A DNA stretch of 64,000 nucleotides from Certhia americana (taxonomy: Eukaryota; Chordata; Aves; Passeriformes; Certhiidae): assembly GCA_018697195.1 (NCBI GenBank), contig JAGMWU010000053.1, forward strand, positions 348,474 through 412,473, written 5' to 3'. Shown here piece after piece: positions 13,101 through 22,779 of this stretch. Positions within the stretch are counted from its first letter, which is position 1; each line of letters opens with the position of its first letter. Under the pieces are notes generated by a model, which was given only the letters and a program-made list of their open reading frames with translations, did not search any database and was not told where the DNA came from. A program made the translations under genes and the position numbers.

Positions 13101-15739
13101 AGCTGGGGCTCCCCTTTGGGGACAGCACCACAGCAAACATCTGCTTCCCTTCCATGCTTGAAGTAACTCATGAGAGAAGAACAAAACCTTCCCTCCTCCA
13201 TTTCCCTTCTCTCTGTCCTTTCTGCTCAGCTCCCCCTCTGCCCCTCTGTGCCATCCCCACCCCATTTCCAGCAGCAAAGGAGCCCTATGTGGTGCCTCTC
13301 CCCGCAGCCCACCCCTCCTCCTTCCCAGCTCTCCCCCTTCTCTCTCCTTGTGCTGCCCCAGGGGTTCCCAGTGTCCTGCCCAGCCATGAGCAGGAATCCC
13401 TGGAGAAAGGCTTTTGCTGGCCTCTCCTCCTGAGCAGTGTGACAGGCTCTGGCAACACCAGGGCTTATCTGGAGAGCAGCTCCTGCTGGGCACAGCCCGG
13501 GCCAGGAGCTATTCAGGGAGTGGGAAGTGCCTGAGGGGCAGAGGGCACAGCAGGGAGAGGCTGTGCACTGGGATGTGGGGAGCAGGAGCACGGCAGGGGG
13601 GAGGAAATGCAGGAATTGGGAATGTGTGTGATGTTGGGAGGATCACACAGGGTTAGGGACAGAGACATCCAAATCTCTTAGTCTGAACTAATCCTTTACA
13701 CTCCTGGAGCAGAGGAAGGAGGCAGCTGTGACACTGGACAAGGACAGTGACTTTTGTTCTGTGCCCAAAGTCTCCCTTCACTGTCCACGTGACACATGGC
13801 TGTCAGCAGAGCTGTCACATGTGTGACACTGGATATTAGGAATGTTAGATTGGGGTGGAATTTTGGGGAGGAATTCTTCCCTGGGAGGGTGGAGAGGTGC
13901 TGGGATGGAATTCCCAGAGCAGCTGTGGTTGCCACTGGATCCCTGGAAGTGTCCAAGGCCAGGCTGGACAGAGCTTGGAGCAACAAGTGGAAGGTGTCCT
14001 TGGAGGGGACAGGGACTGGGGAGGGGACAGGGGATGTGAGAGGGGACAGGGGCTGGGCAGGGGACAGCCTGCTGTCCTAGCGTGATGCTCCCAGCACACC
14101 ACATCCATGCCGTGGCACCACATCCCAGCACCTTCACGGGCTGGGAGCCTTCCCCGAGCACAGGGAGGGTTAATCCCAGGTTTAATGGAGCTGTGCTCTC
14201 CCATGGGAGCCCTGGGCTGGGGCTGCCCGTGGGGCAGGGTGTGAGCTGAGGGCTCGGGAGGCCCAGAATAGCCCCAGCTGCCAGCACCTGTGGAGAACAG
14301 CACCAGGAACTCGGTGTCCCTCAGATCTCGATGTGCCTGGAGAACGTGCCCAGATCCCAGCTGGGGCTGGCTGCTCTCCTGGGGCTGCCTGTCCTGTCCC
14401 GTCCCCAGCCAGGGACACTGAGGGGCTTTGGCTGCTTTTGTCCCTCATCCCAGCTCTGCTTCTCCAGCCAGCTCACAGCCCTTGCCACAGCCTGCACTGC
14501 TCACCAGCCCGGGGATGTCACCGGCTGTGGCCCTGCCAGGTTGATCTGGGCACAAGAGGGGTGCAGGATTTTGGCTGTGTGAGTGGCACTGCCAAGCTTT
14601 GAGCACCTTGCACAGTAAATGTCCTTCTCCCAAGCTTGCTCCTCTCACCTCTGGTGCCCAGTGGCAGTGTTCACCTCGCTTTTAAAGGAATAATCCTAAC
14701 AATATTACCATTATCAGTTTAACTGCCCTTTGTTGTTCTCAAGGCTGGGCTCAAGGCCAGTCCCTTCACTCCTAACCTGGAATAAAATCAGGTACAAAAG
14801 CACAAAGCAATGGCAAGAGACCCACATTCCCCTTTTGTTGAGTCCCTGTGACTCTGTTTAAACATGAGTCCTTCAGACACTGACACACCAGATGGGCACA
14901 AATGCAGTTAAAAATGTGTGTACAAAGCAATTCTGCTCCTCCAGCAGCTCCAGTCCTGCCGAGACTCAGCCAGGCAGAGGGTTTGGGTGCTCCAGCACTG
15001 CCCTCCACCCCTGGGCACACCAAGGACCAGGAACACAGAACAAAGCCTTTGCTCACCCGAGGAAGTGCTGGTCCCTGGAAGGGAACCCCCCACTTCTGCC
15101 ACCATACTTTTCCATGACTGTCATAGCTCTGGTCTTGCTCTGAATTCTGCCAAAAGTCTCAGAGTGCAACACCTGAGAGCAGAACACCTTCATTCCTTGG
15201 AGACTGATGGGAAACCCTGGCCAGGGGAGTGGGAGGAGCTGGGCAGGAGCAGGGCTGGAGGTGTCTCCACCTGCTCCCCCAGCCCCTCCCAGGCCAGCAT
15301 TAGGGTTCTGCCAGCAGCAGTGGGGTGGATCCAGCTCCTCTCTCCACAAGCAGATCCACCTCCCTTTTCCATAGGTGGATCCAGCCAGGATGGATCTATC
15401 TCCTATCCCCATGAGTGAATCCTGCTCCCTTCCTTAGGGGTGGATCCTGCAAGGATGGATCTATCTCCTCTCCCCACAGGTGAATCCTGCTCCTCTCCCC
15501 ATGGGGGAGCAATCTCCTTTCTTTAGGGATCCAGCAAGGGTGGTTCCAGTTCCTCTCCCCATGAGTGAATCCAGCTCCCCTCCTACGCATGGATCCAGCT
15601 CGCCGTCCCATCCCATCCCGTCCCGTCCCGTCCATCCCATCCCGTCCCTACCTTGTGACTGGAAGGAGTAGCCGGGGAAGGTGCCCCCGGCCAGGCCGAG
15701 GGTGACTGCCCAGGTGAGGAGCCTCCAAGCTGTGGCCAT
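983..15739 (-). CDS. ADAMTS10: ADAMTS10, N-terminal part (six coding exons, 3' end off window)
   Basis: This is a secreted zinc metalloprotease of the ADAMTS family; ADAMTS10 is known to bind fibrillin microfibrils in the extracellular matrix. Coding segments on the minus strand are 15652-15739, 9804-10159, 4974-5133, 2601-2818, 1493-1576 and 983-1128, which join in phase to give 350 full codons plus two bases. In order the protein shows a signal peptide (about residues 1-20), a propeptide (to R237) ending in LKR-SVS, and the start of the catalytic domain ([13 protein letters not shown] from residue 243). Residues [18 protein letters not shown] and [18 protein letters not shown] fit ADAMTS10 better than its paralogue ADAMTS6 as I recall them. 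The HExxH zinc motif, disintegrin-like, thrombospondin, spacer and PLAC regions would be encoded left of the window. Every intron has a GT donor and AG acceptor. No frameshift or stop is seen. Confidence 0.95.
1493..1576 (-). CDS. ADAMTS10: ADAMTS10 coding exon 5 (metalloprotease domain)
   Basis: This is an 84-nt, phase 0-0 exon of exactly 28 codons (residues 275-302), starting [11 protein letters not shown] and ending LILLTEDQ. The acceptor is GGTCAG and the donor GTAAGC. It encodes part of the N-terminal lobe of the catalytic domain. The human protein has the same 28-residue segment with two or three substitutions as I recall it. Confidence 0.95.
2601..2818 (-). CDS. ADAMTS10: ADAMTS10 coding exon 4 (propeptide end, processing site, catalytic start)
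   Basis: This 218-nt exon completes the split D202 codon and encodes residues 203-274. It starts [16 protein letters not shown], carries an N-glycosylation sequon NHS at residue 226, and has the proprotein cleavage region [12 protein letters not shown] with R237 as the last propeptide residue. The catalytic domain follows with [12 protein letters not shown] and ends MNI before the donor GTAAGT. The acceptor is CCTCAG. The cleavage site lacks an arginine at P4 (PLKR, not RxKR), a feature also known for mammalian ADAMTS10. Confidence 0.95.
2895..3152 (+). mobile_element. CR1 LINE 3' fragment
   Basis: The segment matches the CR1 3' end as I know it: a minus-ORF-like start GCACCAGGGGAAGTTTAG, then CTGCCCAGGGAGGTGGT, GATCTTTTCCAACCC and a tail with ATTCTGTGATTCCATGA. 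It is 5'-truncated, as is usual, and sits in intron 3 only about 75 bp from the acceptor of exon 4. Confidence 0.85.
3458..3476. repeat. Short (CAG)n run
   Basis: Six CAG units occur in intron 3 of ADAMTS10. The run is too short to be remarkable. Confidence 0.8.
3759..3796. repeat. (GGACA)n microsatellite
   Basis: About seven pentanucleotide units, one with GGACG, lie in intron 3 of ADAMTS10. Confidence 0.85.
4974..5133 (-). CDS. ADAMTS10: ADAMTS10 coding exon 3 (propeptide)
   Basis: This 160-nt exon encodes residues 149-201 plus the first base of D202. It starts [16 protein letters not shown] and includes a sequon NVS at 169, the HVVYKRSSL motif, and ACGVL with C198, the usual position of a propeptide cysteine that can contact the catalytic zinc. 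The acceptor is CTGCAG and the donor GTAGGT. Confidence 0.94.
7078..7232 (+). mobile_element. CR1 LINE 3' fragment
   Basis: The core GTCCCTGGATCCCTGGCAGT, CACCCTGGGACAGTGG and the end AACCCAAACCATTCTGGG are typical of CR1 3' ends in plus orientation. It lies in ADAMTS10 intron 2. Confidence 0.75.
7545..7612 (+). mobile_element. CR1 3' tail fragment
   Basis: Only the last part is left: GGGTCCTTTCCAGCTCAGG and then ATATTCTGTGATTCTATGA. The tail could equally come from a SINE that ends in a CR1 tail. Confidence 0.65.
8970..9175 (-). mobile_element. Old, diverged CR1 fragment
   Basis: The plus strand starts AGAGAATCACAGAAAAATAG and continues with a diverged version of the CR1 3' region in inverse orientation. 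Divergence is clearly higher than in the other copies, so this insertion is older. Confidence 0.5.
9804..10159 (-). CDS. ADAMTS10: ADAMTS10 coding exon 2 (propeptide)
   Basis: This 356-nt exon completes the split E30 codon and encodes residues up to L148. It begins [15 protein letters not shown], contains a basic RPRR at residues 65-68, a sequon NLT at 93, [12 protein letters not shown], and ends ISNCNGL before the donor GTGAGT. The acceptor is CCCCAG. This is the Pep_M12B-type prodomain. The RPRR matches the furin consensus and is a possible first processing site upstream of the final one in exon 4. Confidence 0.94.
12121..12215 (-). mobile_element. CR1 LINE 3' fragment
   Basis: The plus strand reads AGAATCATGGAACGGTTTGG, then GGACTTTAAAGCTCATCCAG and CCATGGGCAGGGACACC, the inverse complement of a CR1 3' end. 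It is short and 5'-truncated. Confidence 0.8.
12650..12832 (+). mobile_element. CR1 LINE 3' fragment
   Basis: CAGTTGTGGCTGCCCCTGG, TGGAAGTGTCCCAGCCCAGG and the end CCATCCAAACCATTCCAGG mark a CR1 3' end in plus orientation within ADAMTS10 intron 1. Confidence 0.8.
13825..14005 (+). mobile_element. CR1 LINE fragment lacking the 3' tail
   Basis: ACTGGATATTAGGAATGTTA, AATTCTTCCCTGGGAGGGT and CAGAGCAGCTGTGGTTGCC match the internal part of the CR1 3' region. The match stops after GTGGAAGGTGTCC, so the tail is missing. Confidence 0.75.
15326..15602. repeat. Degenerate 23-26 bp minisatellite (GGATCC/CTCCTCTCCCCA)
   Basis: About ten imperfect units built from GTGGATCCAGC or GTGAATCCTGC followed by TCCTCTCCCCA run through ADAMTS10 intron 1, ending about 50 bp from the splice donor of coding exon 1. 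Confidence 0.75.
15603..15649. repeat. (TCCCG/TCCCA)n abutting the ADAMTS10 exon 1 donor
   Basis: A run of TCCCR pentamers on the plus strand ends directly at the intron 1 donor (the minus strand reads GTAGGGACGGG). The downstream side of the splice site is therefore a G-rich pentamer array. Confidence 0.8.
15652..15739 (-). CDS. ADAMTS10: ADAMTS10 coding exon 1 (start codon and signal peptide)
   Basis: The 88-nt coding part encodes M1 to Q29 plus one base. The start has a good Kozak context (ACCATGG). Residues 2-20 form a signal peptide: a short polar start with R6, then the hydrophobic run [13 protein letters not shown]. The donor GTAGGG directly abuts a TCCCG-type simple repeat in intron 1. 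No better in-frame start lies upstream in the same exon. Confidence 0.9.
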
Positions 15740-15973
15740 GGTCAGCGCCGCTCGTGTCGGAGCAGGGAGATCTGTGCCGGCTGCGAGGGCGCTGTCCCCA
15801 CATGTCTCTCCCTCGGCCACCCCTTATGTCCAGAGAGGAGTCCGGGGTCCCTCCGCAGGCATCCTCGGCCGCTCCGTGCTGTCCCGAGGCCGGCGGGGGT
15901 GGGCAGCGAGTGGGCAGTGCCAGGCCAGCACTGCGGGGTCAGCACGGGCGCATCCCCAGCACCGGCATCGCCC
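15740..15973 (-). other. ADAMTS10: Candidate ADAMTS10 5'UTR segment
   Basis: Upstream of the start codon the minus strand is CpG-rich. A good acceptor (a CTCTCTCCCGCAG tract) is seen with its AG at 15974-15975. If it is used, the exon holding the start codon has a 234-nt leader that includes short upstream ATGs just inside its 5' edge, and a non-coding first exon would lie further right, for example in the CpG island near 18.1-19.0 kb. Transcription could instead begin within this block. Confidence 0.4.
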
Positions 15974-16030
15974 CTGCGGGAGAGAGGCGGCGGTGAGGGA
16001 AGGGATGGAGGAGAAGGACACGAGGCGGAC

Positions 16031-18119
16031 AGGAAAATGAGGAAAGCGGGATCTGGAGGAGGCAGGAGTGGGGTGGAAGGAAAGGAAGAGAGGTGGAAAG
16101 GATGGGAAGTGTTTGAGGGTGAATTAACCCCATCAGCTCCTGTTCCACACTGCACTCTCGGGGGTTCTCCCAGATGGGATTTATCCGGTACCTGCGGAAA
16201 GGAGCTCGGGATCAATGGGAATCCTTCATCCTGTGGCAACACCCTCGGGGAAGAGCAGCCCCAAGAGTGCCCTGGGTCACCTGATCCCTTAAAGAGAGCA
16301 GGAAATAACAGCGCTGCCAGGGGGGAGGTGAGAAGCAACCCAGAAATCCTCTCTAGGGTTTCCTTGGATTTCAAACACACTTTAAGGACCGTCAGGCACT
16401 GAGGGAAGAGCACTTGCTCTCAGAGTGCACCGCCTGAACCTAAAAAAGTGATGGAAAACAAAGAACCCATTCAGGGAACTCACCCTCAACCCCATCCACA
16501 AATGGATCCCGAGATTCCAATCGCATTTATTCTTTAAAATGCTCGGCTAATTGCTCCGGTGAAAGATTCTTGGCTTACAGAGAATTTCCACTCAGTCTGA
16601 GGCGATTACACCAAACTCACATCGTGCTGGGGACTTGCACAAAGCCTGCGGGGTTTTGTTCTTGTCCGCCCATTCCACGAGCATGGGATGAGTGCAGCAC
16701 ATCCCTCACCTCCCAGAGAATCCCAAATATCCCAGCGGTGACCAAAGCCAATCCTCCCTGCAGAGGTGGCAGATAAAGATCTGCAGCAGCCGTACAGACC
16801 CCACTTGCTGGAGCAGGGCTGGGAAGAGCAGGATGAGCTTCCCGGGAAGGGCAGGATGAGCTCCCGAGCATGGGAGGAGGCTGGAGATGGGAGGAGGGTG
16901 CTCTTTGCAAAGGTGTCAGCAGCCAGGGCCTGTGTGTGGTCCTCACCCTGTAAGGAAACGCTTAACCCCTGCCTTGCTCTGCTCTGGGCTGCTTTAAAGA
17001 GTCGGGACCAGAGCTCAGGGAAGGGGAGCTGGGTCCTCCTGGGATCTGTAGTGATGCCCTTCCTGTCCTTATGGGAATTTGAATTCCCTGAAAGTGAATT
17101 TCTACTCCTGTTTTCCCATCTTTACTGTGCCATGAATGGCATTTGTGCTGCAGGGGCTTGGAATGACACCCAGCACAGCCCAGAGGTGGTGTAGGGGAAA
17201 TACAAGGGGAAATCCAGGAGATGATTCCTGCCCTAAATTTAGCATGGAAGTCACAGGATGGTTTGGGAAGGGAAGGACCTTAAAGCTCATCTCGTTCCAC
17301 AGGGGCAGGGACATCTTCCATTGTCCCAGGCTGCTCCAAGCCCTGTCCAACCTGGCCTGGGACACTTCCAGGGATCCAGGGGCAACCACAGCTGCTCTGG
17401 GCAACCTCACAGGGAAGGATTTCTTCCTAAAATCTCATCTAAAGCTCCCCTCCTTCAGCTTGAAGCCATTAATCTAAATTAATTGTTTTTTCCCCCACTA
17501 GGCAGAAACGGTGGGAGATGAAACACACAGGTTTAAACACAATTTGGAGTTGCATAATTTAAAGACTAAGATTTTTCACTGCTTATTTACAGTTAAGAAT
17601 GGCTGAAGATCATTGGTGAGGCCTCGGCCTGGACTTCCCAGTCCCATCTGGGCCACTTGCCAGGTTTTCTTCTGCAAAGCCTAGACACAACACCATGGTG
17701 GCCTCCAAAACTGGGCATCTCACGAGTGGCCCTGAGAATAAACTGCCTGAGAGGGAGGCAGCTCTCACCTTGGGCTGCTCCTTTTCCCTGGGATAGGTAA
17801 CAGGAATCAGGCTGTGGGGGGGAGAGGGCTGGGGCAGGAATTCTGCCCCACACGAGGATGCCGAGATTCGGTGCCAGCATCACCTGTGGCACAGTGAGGG
17901 CAGAGCCAGGGCCAGGCAAGGCACGTGGGGGCTGCTCTGTGCCTGCTCCTGACTGCGGGAATTGGGCTGGAAAAGGGAGAAGTTGAAAGAAAAGCCCTGG
18001 CCTAGGTCAGCATTTTTCAGCATCTCCCAAAGCTCGAGATTCCAGCTTTTAAGCCCTGTCACGGCTCCAAAGCCCACGGAGCCCAGCTAAAGCGTACACG
18101 ACCGATTTCCCCGGTTTTC
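16031..18119. other. Region between the two CpG blocks
   Basis: This is likely ADAMTS10 5' intron or upstream sequence. It contains one CR1 fragment at 17.25-17.47 kb; the remainder is single-copy with no recognised exon. Confidence 0.5.
17245..17472 (-). mobile_element. CR1 LINE 3' fragment
   Basis: The plus strand shows TCACAGGATGGTTTGGGAAG, CTCCAAGCCCTGTCCAACC, GACACTTCCAGGGATCCAGG and TTCAGCTTGAAGCCATTAAT, which is the CR1 3' end in inverse orientation. Confidence 0.85.
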
Positions 18120-18990
18120 CAGCTGTTGGACCCTTTTCCTCCAGGCTGTCGTTGCTTCCCGTCCTCCCCCCGACCCTCGGCGGTGCCCCCGTGTCCCTCC
18201 TGCCCTTCCCCTGCCGTCCCGGCTGCTCGGCATCCCCCGGAACAGCGGCAGGGCCGGAGCCGCCGGCGCCAGGAGCCCGCAGCCTTGACCTTGGGGGAAG
18301 GAGGAGCGTTCGGAGCAGCTCCAGGCAGGAATTACAGCTGCAAAATTCCTGCGGGCCGGGCTGGGGGAAGGGCCCGGCTGCGATCCCTCCCTGCAGGCAG
18401 CGGGGGAAAAACACGGCCCCTTCCCAGCGGTGCTTCATTCCCAAACCCCGAGGAGCAGAGCCCGGAGGAAGGAGCAGAGCGCTCTCATCCCCATCGAGTT
18501 TTCCATCAGCTCGCTCTGCAGCTTCGCTCCGCGGCCGGACAGCCCCGAGGATGGCAGAGCCCCGGAGGGACACGGGGGTCCCAGGGAGCTCGGGGACAGC
18601 TCGGGGACAGCTCGGGGACACGGGGTGACCTCTCCGGTCCCGTGCCTCCCTCGCTTGGGCCGCTTCCGATTCGCTCCTTCCCGAGGAATTCGCTGTCCTT
18701 GGCAGGCTCGGCTCGGGCTGACGCTCCCGGCTCCCGGTGCCAAGGGTGGCTTTGGCCACGGGAACCCGAGCGACACAGGGGACAGTGCCACCGCAGCGGC
18801 CGGGTCACCTCCTGCCACGCCAGGGAAGGGAGGGTGAAATTCCAAAGCTGGAATGAAGCGAGAAGAGAAGCAGGAGCGAGGAGGCAGAGGAGAGCTGTTG
18901 CTAATTGCAAATTGCAGCCGCGGCGCTGCAGACAGAATTCCCTGGAAGCCCGGCTGCTTGGCCGGCTCCAGGGGCAGCGCCAGGGGAAGG
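18120..18990. promoter_or_regulatory. CpG island, likely promoter for ADAMTS10
   Basis: This is the strongest CpG island in the window, with several CGG/CCG clusters such as GCCGCCGGCGCC near 18259 and CTCCGCGGCCGG near 18526. It lies about 2.4-3.2 kb upstream of the ADAMTS10 start codon, where a non-coding first exon would be expected. Open frames exist on both strands but are a by-product of the base composition. The direction of transcription cannot be read from the sequence. Confidence 0.6.
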
Positions 18991-19147
18991 TAATAGGAAG
19001 CAGATGGGCGCTGCTCGGGGCCAAGAGGAAGGTTCAAGGTGCCTCCTAGTGCAGGGAAGAGGAATTTAACTGCTTTTAAAGATGCAGGGCCCGGCGGCTT
19101 CCAGGTTTCTCATCCAACTTTTGCAAATTATGAGCTCAGGTGTCCTT

Positions 19148-19184
19148 CCCCCCCCCCCCCCCCCCTTTTTTTTTTTTTTTTTTT
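19148..19184. repeat. Homopolymer pair C18-T19
   Basis: A run of 18 C is followed directly by 19 T. Runs of this kind are often miscounted in sequencing, so the exact lengths should not be relied on. Confidence 0.9.
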
Positions 19185-19910
19185 AGGGGGAAATAAATAC
19201 AAACACAGATTTCTGCTTCCAGTGTATCCCGGAGAGAGGAAATACTTTTAGTGCACCCCCTGCCAGGGCTTTCACTGACATCTTCCCGACATGGGAGCAG
19301 TGGAGAAGTGAGAGCAGCACCCCAGTGGGAGCACTGGGAACAGTGGGATCAGTGAGAAAGCAGTGGGAAAACAGTGGGAGCAGGAGCCCACAACTGCACG
19401 ACCCCAACAGCATTTCTAGGCTGTGTAATTTTATGGAATGAAAGCCTCAAGGTTATTTTATTCTTCTGTAAAATGGGGAATTGACACCACCCCATAACCA
19501 CACTGGGGCTATTGGGGTTATCATGGGGTCACATCCCACAGCTTGGTCCCTTTTTGGCCCCAGCAGCCCCCTGACCCTCCCAAGGGGCTGCTCAGCCCCA
19601 CAGCAGCCCTGGCAGCACCTACAAACAGCACCACAGGGGTTTCTGCTCCTCCAGCTGCTGCAGCCTGGCAGTTGTTCCACCAGGTCAAAGTTTATCTCTG
19701 AGGGGAAGAGCTGTGAGCCCGGGGCGGGCTCCATGGGCCTCATTTTCTGTGGAATCCAAGTTAAACACAGCATGGACTACAGGGGACTGGGATTTGTGGC
19801 TCAGGGGCTGGGCCAGTACAGTGAGGGCAGCAGCACCACCAGGTTTTTCTGGCTTTCCCACCATCCACATGGGTCCCCTGCTACCTATGGTGGGCTCTTT
19901 CCTACTGCTG
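19185..19910. other. Non-coding stretch upstream of the tandem duplication
   Basis: I see no gene or repeat family, only a few short CAGTGGGA-type units at 19320-19380. Confidence 0.5.
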
Positions 19911-19959
19911 GGGTCCCAGCTGCCCTCCAGGACACACAACAGCCCTCAGTGCCTGTAGC

Positions 19960-20300
19960 TCCTAGGTATTGATCCCAAAGTCACCCCAAACCAATCCCCC
20001 TGTCACTGCTTCATGAAGGGACACAGGGTTTGGCTGTAAAGCCTCAGCTGGAATGGACTTTCACCCTTCCAGGGAAGAAATTTTTCCTCATATCCGATCT
20101 GAACATCTCCTGGGGCAATTTGAGGTTGTGTCCTCTCTTCCCATTGCTTGTTCTCTGAGACCACAGCCCCAACCCCCCTGGCTGTCCCCTCCTGTCAGGG
20201 AGTTGTGCAGAGCCAGAAGGGCCCCCCTAAGCCTCCTTTGCTCCAGACTGAGCCCCTTCCCAGCTCCCTCAGCCCCTCCTGGGGCTCCAGAATCACCAAA
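19960..20300 (-). mobile_element. CR1 LINE fragment (distal of a CR1 pair), copy 1
   Basis: The plus strand holds AGGGAAGAAATTTTTCCTCA, GGCAATTTGAGGTTGTGTCC and CTCCCTCAGCCCCTCCTGG, the inverse of a CR1 body. The tail is missing here but present in the related copy at 43.26-43.70 kb. Confidence 0.75.
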
Positions 20301-20308
20301 TCAAAGAT

Positions 20309-20900
20309 GTGTGCATAGAATCCCAGAATATCCTGAGGTGGAAGGGACCCTCAGGGATCATCAGTCCAGTCCCTGTTCCTGCACAGACACCCCAACAATC
20401 CCCCCTGAGCATCCCTGGGAGTGGTGTCCAAAGGCTCCTGGAGCTCTGGCAGCCTCGGGGCTGGGACCATTCCCTGGGGAGCCTGGGCAGTGCCCAGCAG
20501 CCTTGGGGGGAAGAACCTTTCCCTGAGCTCCATCCCAAGCCCTGACACAGCTCCAGCCATTCCTGGGCTGCTGTCCCTGTGCCAGAGCAGAGCTCAGCCT
20601 CTGCCCCTCTGCCTCCCCTTGGGAGGAGCTGCAGCCCCCGAGGAGACTCCCCTCAGTCTCCTCTGCCCCAGCTGAACGAGCCAAGTGCCCTCAGCTGCTC
20701 CTCAGACCCTTCCCCAGCTCCGTGTCCCTCCTTTGGACACTCTCCCACTGCTTTGGATCCCTCTGATCTTGTGGTGCCCAAAGTGTCCCCAGCACTGGAG
20801 GTGAGGCTGCCCCAGTGCAGAGCAGAGTGGGACAATCCCTCCCTGGGCCTGGCTGGTGATGTTCAAACCCTTCTCACCATCTCTACATCCCTGCTCCTCC
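20309..20900 (-). mobile_element. CR1 LINE fragment (proximal of a CR1 pair), copy 1
   Basis: It starts ATAGAATCCCAGAATATCCT and extends through AGCATCCCTGGGAGTGGTG and TTTGGACACTCTCCCACTG. A 590-bp inverse CR1 of the same subfamily is seen at 42.99-43.25 and 58.99-59.56 kb. Confidence 0.8.
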
Positions 20901-22779
20901 TCACCCCTCTCTCTGCACACCCCAGGGCCTGGCAGGGGCAGCTCCCTCGCAGGTGCAGCTGCATTTCTGTGTTTTCTGGGGGGGTCTCACCCGCTGCACT
21001 CCCCGGGGCCTTGGGTGTTCCCTGCGTGCTCAGCCACCACCCAGCTCCAGCTCCAGCTCCTGGCAGGTCTCCGCACGTTCCTGAGGATGGAAGAAACAGC
21101 CCTGCTCCCCCCACCAGGCTGCTCCTCCCGTGGCACGGGGTGAACACGTGGGGGATGCAGAGCTGTCCGAGAGACCTCCACGGCTTCCAGCAGGAGAACG
21201 TCCTGATATTCCCGATAAAATATTTGGCTGGGCTGCCAAGTGGAAAACATGCTGAGCTGCAGATGGCAGAAGCCTCCCCGCAGTCGTCTTGCCAGCATGA
21301 CAGGACTTCCACTGGGAAGTCATTTCTCAGCTCTAGGGCAGCGCTAGGGGTTAAACCCACAAGAAATCAGCATTTTTGCTGCCAGGAGCGTCTGCAAACT
21401 GCGAGAAAGGGGTTAAAGTCACAGGTCTGCAGAACACAAAATAAGAACTCCAGCCATAATCTGCTTTGCTGCTCCAAGCGTGGCCTCTCTGGGGCCACAG
21501 CGAGCGAAGAATTAGAAACATGGAGTTATCCCTGTTCCCAGAACACTGCAGCCTCCAGCCCTGGGATGGCTCCTGCCTGCACAGCCACACTTTGGCTGCC
21601 CTGCAAACCCTCTGCTCGCCCCGTCACCAATCCCAGCTGCTGCACTGCCAGCTCTGCCTGTCCCTTCCCTGGGAACCCCCTCGGGGCTGGGAGGGTGGGA
21701 GGGGGCCCAGGATGCTCAGTGCAGCCCCCCGCCCCCTTCCCCAGCTTGGGAGGGCTGATTCACCTCACCCCAGGAGCTGCTCTTTGCACACCCCGGGAAC
21801 TGCGGTCCGATTCCAGCTCCCCAGGAGGGGAGATACCGTTTTCACACAGCTAAAATCAGATCCACCCCCATCCAAAGGCACTCCCCAGCAATGTGGGAAA
21901 TGCAGACCGACACAGCCAGTGTGACCCTGGGAGCTGAGGGGTCAGATCCCGGGTCTTTGTCCCCCTGCCAGCACCCTGATGCCAGCCTGGTGCCAGGGAC
22001 ACATCCTCCCTGCCTTTAGACCACCAGCTCCCTCTTGCAGGCTCTCCGTGGCCCTGCTGTCTCTGGCCGGGCACACCCTGCATCCCTTTGTACAGCAGCT
22101 TCACGGGGCTTTGGGCTCACTCCAGCACTGTGTGGGAGGAGGGTTTTTTTTTCAAAAACACGAGAATTATTTTACAGTCAAATCCATTCGGTACAATCTT
22201 AGTGAGGAAAGGGCTGAACCCTCCCACCTCACTCCCCTCCAAAATCTTTAATTTTGCCAGCAAAGGGGCAAAAGAGGCCCATGTCAAAGCCAGGGCAGTG
22301 AGAGGAGAGCTGGGAGCAGCGACCTCGCTCTGACACCGCCTGCTTGGCTCTCTGGAAATCCTATCCCTGTGTTACATAAAGACCTGGCCCTATCTGGAAC
22401 GCCGGGGTCATTGCACTTCTCCAAGTGTGGTAAAATGCTCGGAGGTCCTCAGCAGGAAAGCGGGAGGGAAGTGCCAGCTCGGATCCTCCTCGGGAAGGGA
22501 GCTGGGCTGGGGCAGGGCTCAGCCCTGCTGGGGCTGCAGCAGCAGCGCCACAATTGCAGCCCGACGGAAGGTGGGCACTGAGAGTCCCAGGGCTGCCATC
22601 CTGGGACTCCTTCCTGCTTTCGGGAGAGGACTCCACCAGGCAGGTCCACTCTCAGACGGGACTTATGCAATAGTTTGGAGCCTCTCCATGTGACCCAGAC
22701 TTGCTGGCGCTCTGCCATCGCTCTCCTCGCTGGCTCCAGCCAGGCACAGAGCAGCGGGATTAGAGAGAGACCGGGCAGT
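20901..22779. other. Single-copy stretch within duplication copy 1
   Basis: No repeat family or exon is recognised. The matching part of copy 2 is 25.29-27.15 kb. Long plus-strand open frames here are not preserved in copy 2. Confidence 0.5.

Larger units (their letters stand above)
10160..15651 (-). other. ADAMTS10: ADAMTS10 intron 1 (between coding exons 1 and 2)
   Basis: This 5.5-kb intron carries three CR1 fragments, and a degenerate GGATCC-rich minisatellite next to coding exon 1. No other splice-bounded coding segment is visible. Confidence 0.7.
15590..16030. promoter_or_regulatory. CpG-rich block over ADAMTS10 first coding exon
   Basis: CG dinucleotides are much denser here than in the flanking few kilobases (for example CGGCCGCTCCG and CGAGGCCGGCGG near 15868-15893). 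No TATA box is evident. It may be a promoter, or the 5' end of the island system continuing at 18.1 kb. Confidence 0.5.

Noticed and set aside
18126..19049. Plus-strand open frame of 307 codons, with minus-strand frames of 170-236 codons in the same place
   Set aside because: They lie in a CpG island, where stop codons are rare by composition. There is no recognisable domain, and both strands are equally open.
20579..21853. Plus-strand open frame of 424 codons
   Set aside because: It runs through inverse CR1 sequence, has a low-complexity S/P-rich product with no domain, and is broken by frameshifts in the second copy of the duplication.
20901..22779. Endogenous retrovirus or full-length LINE in the duplicated block
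   Set aside because: No LTR pair, primer-binding site, or recognisable gag, pol or reverse-transcriptase reading frame was seen on either strand.
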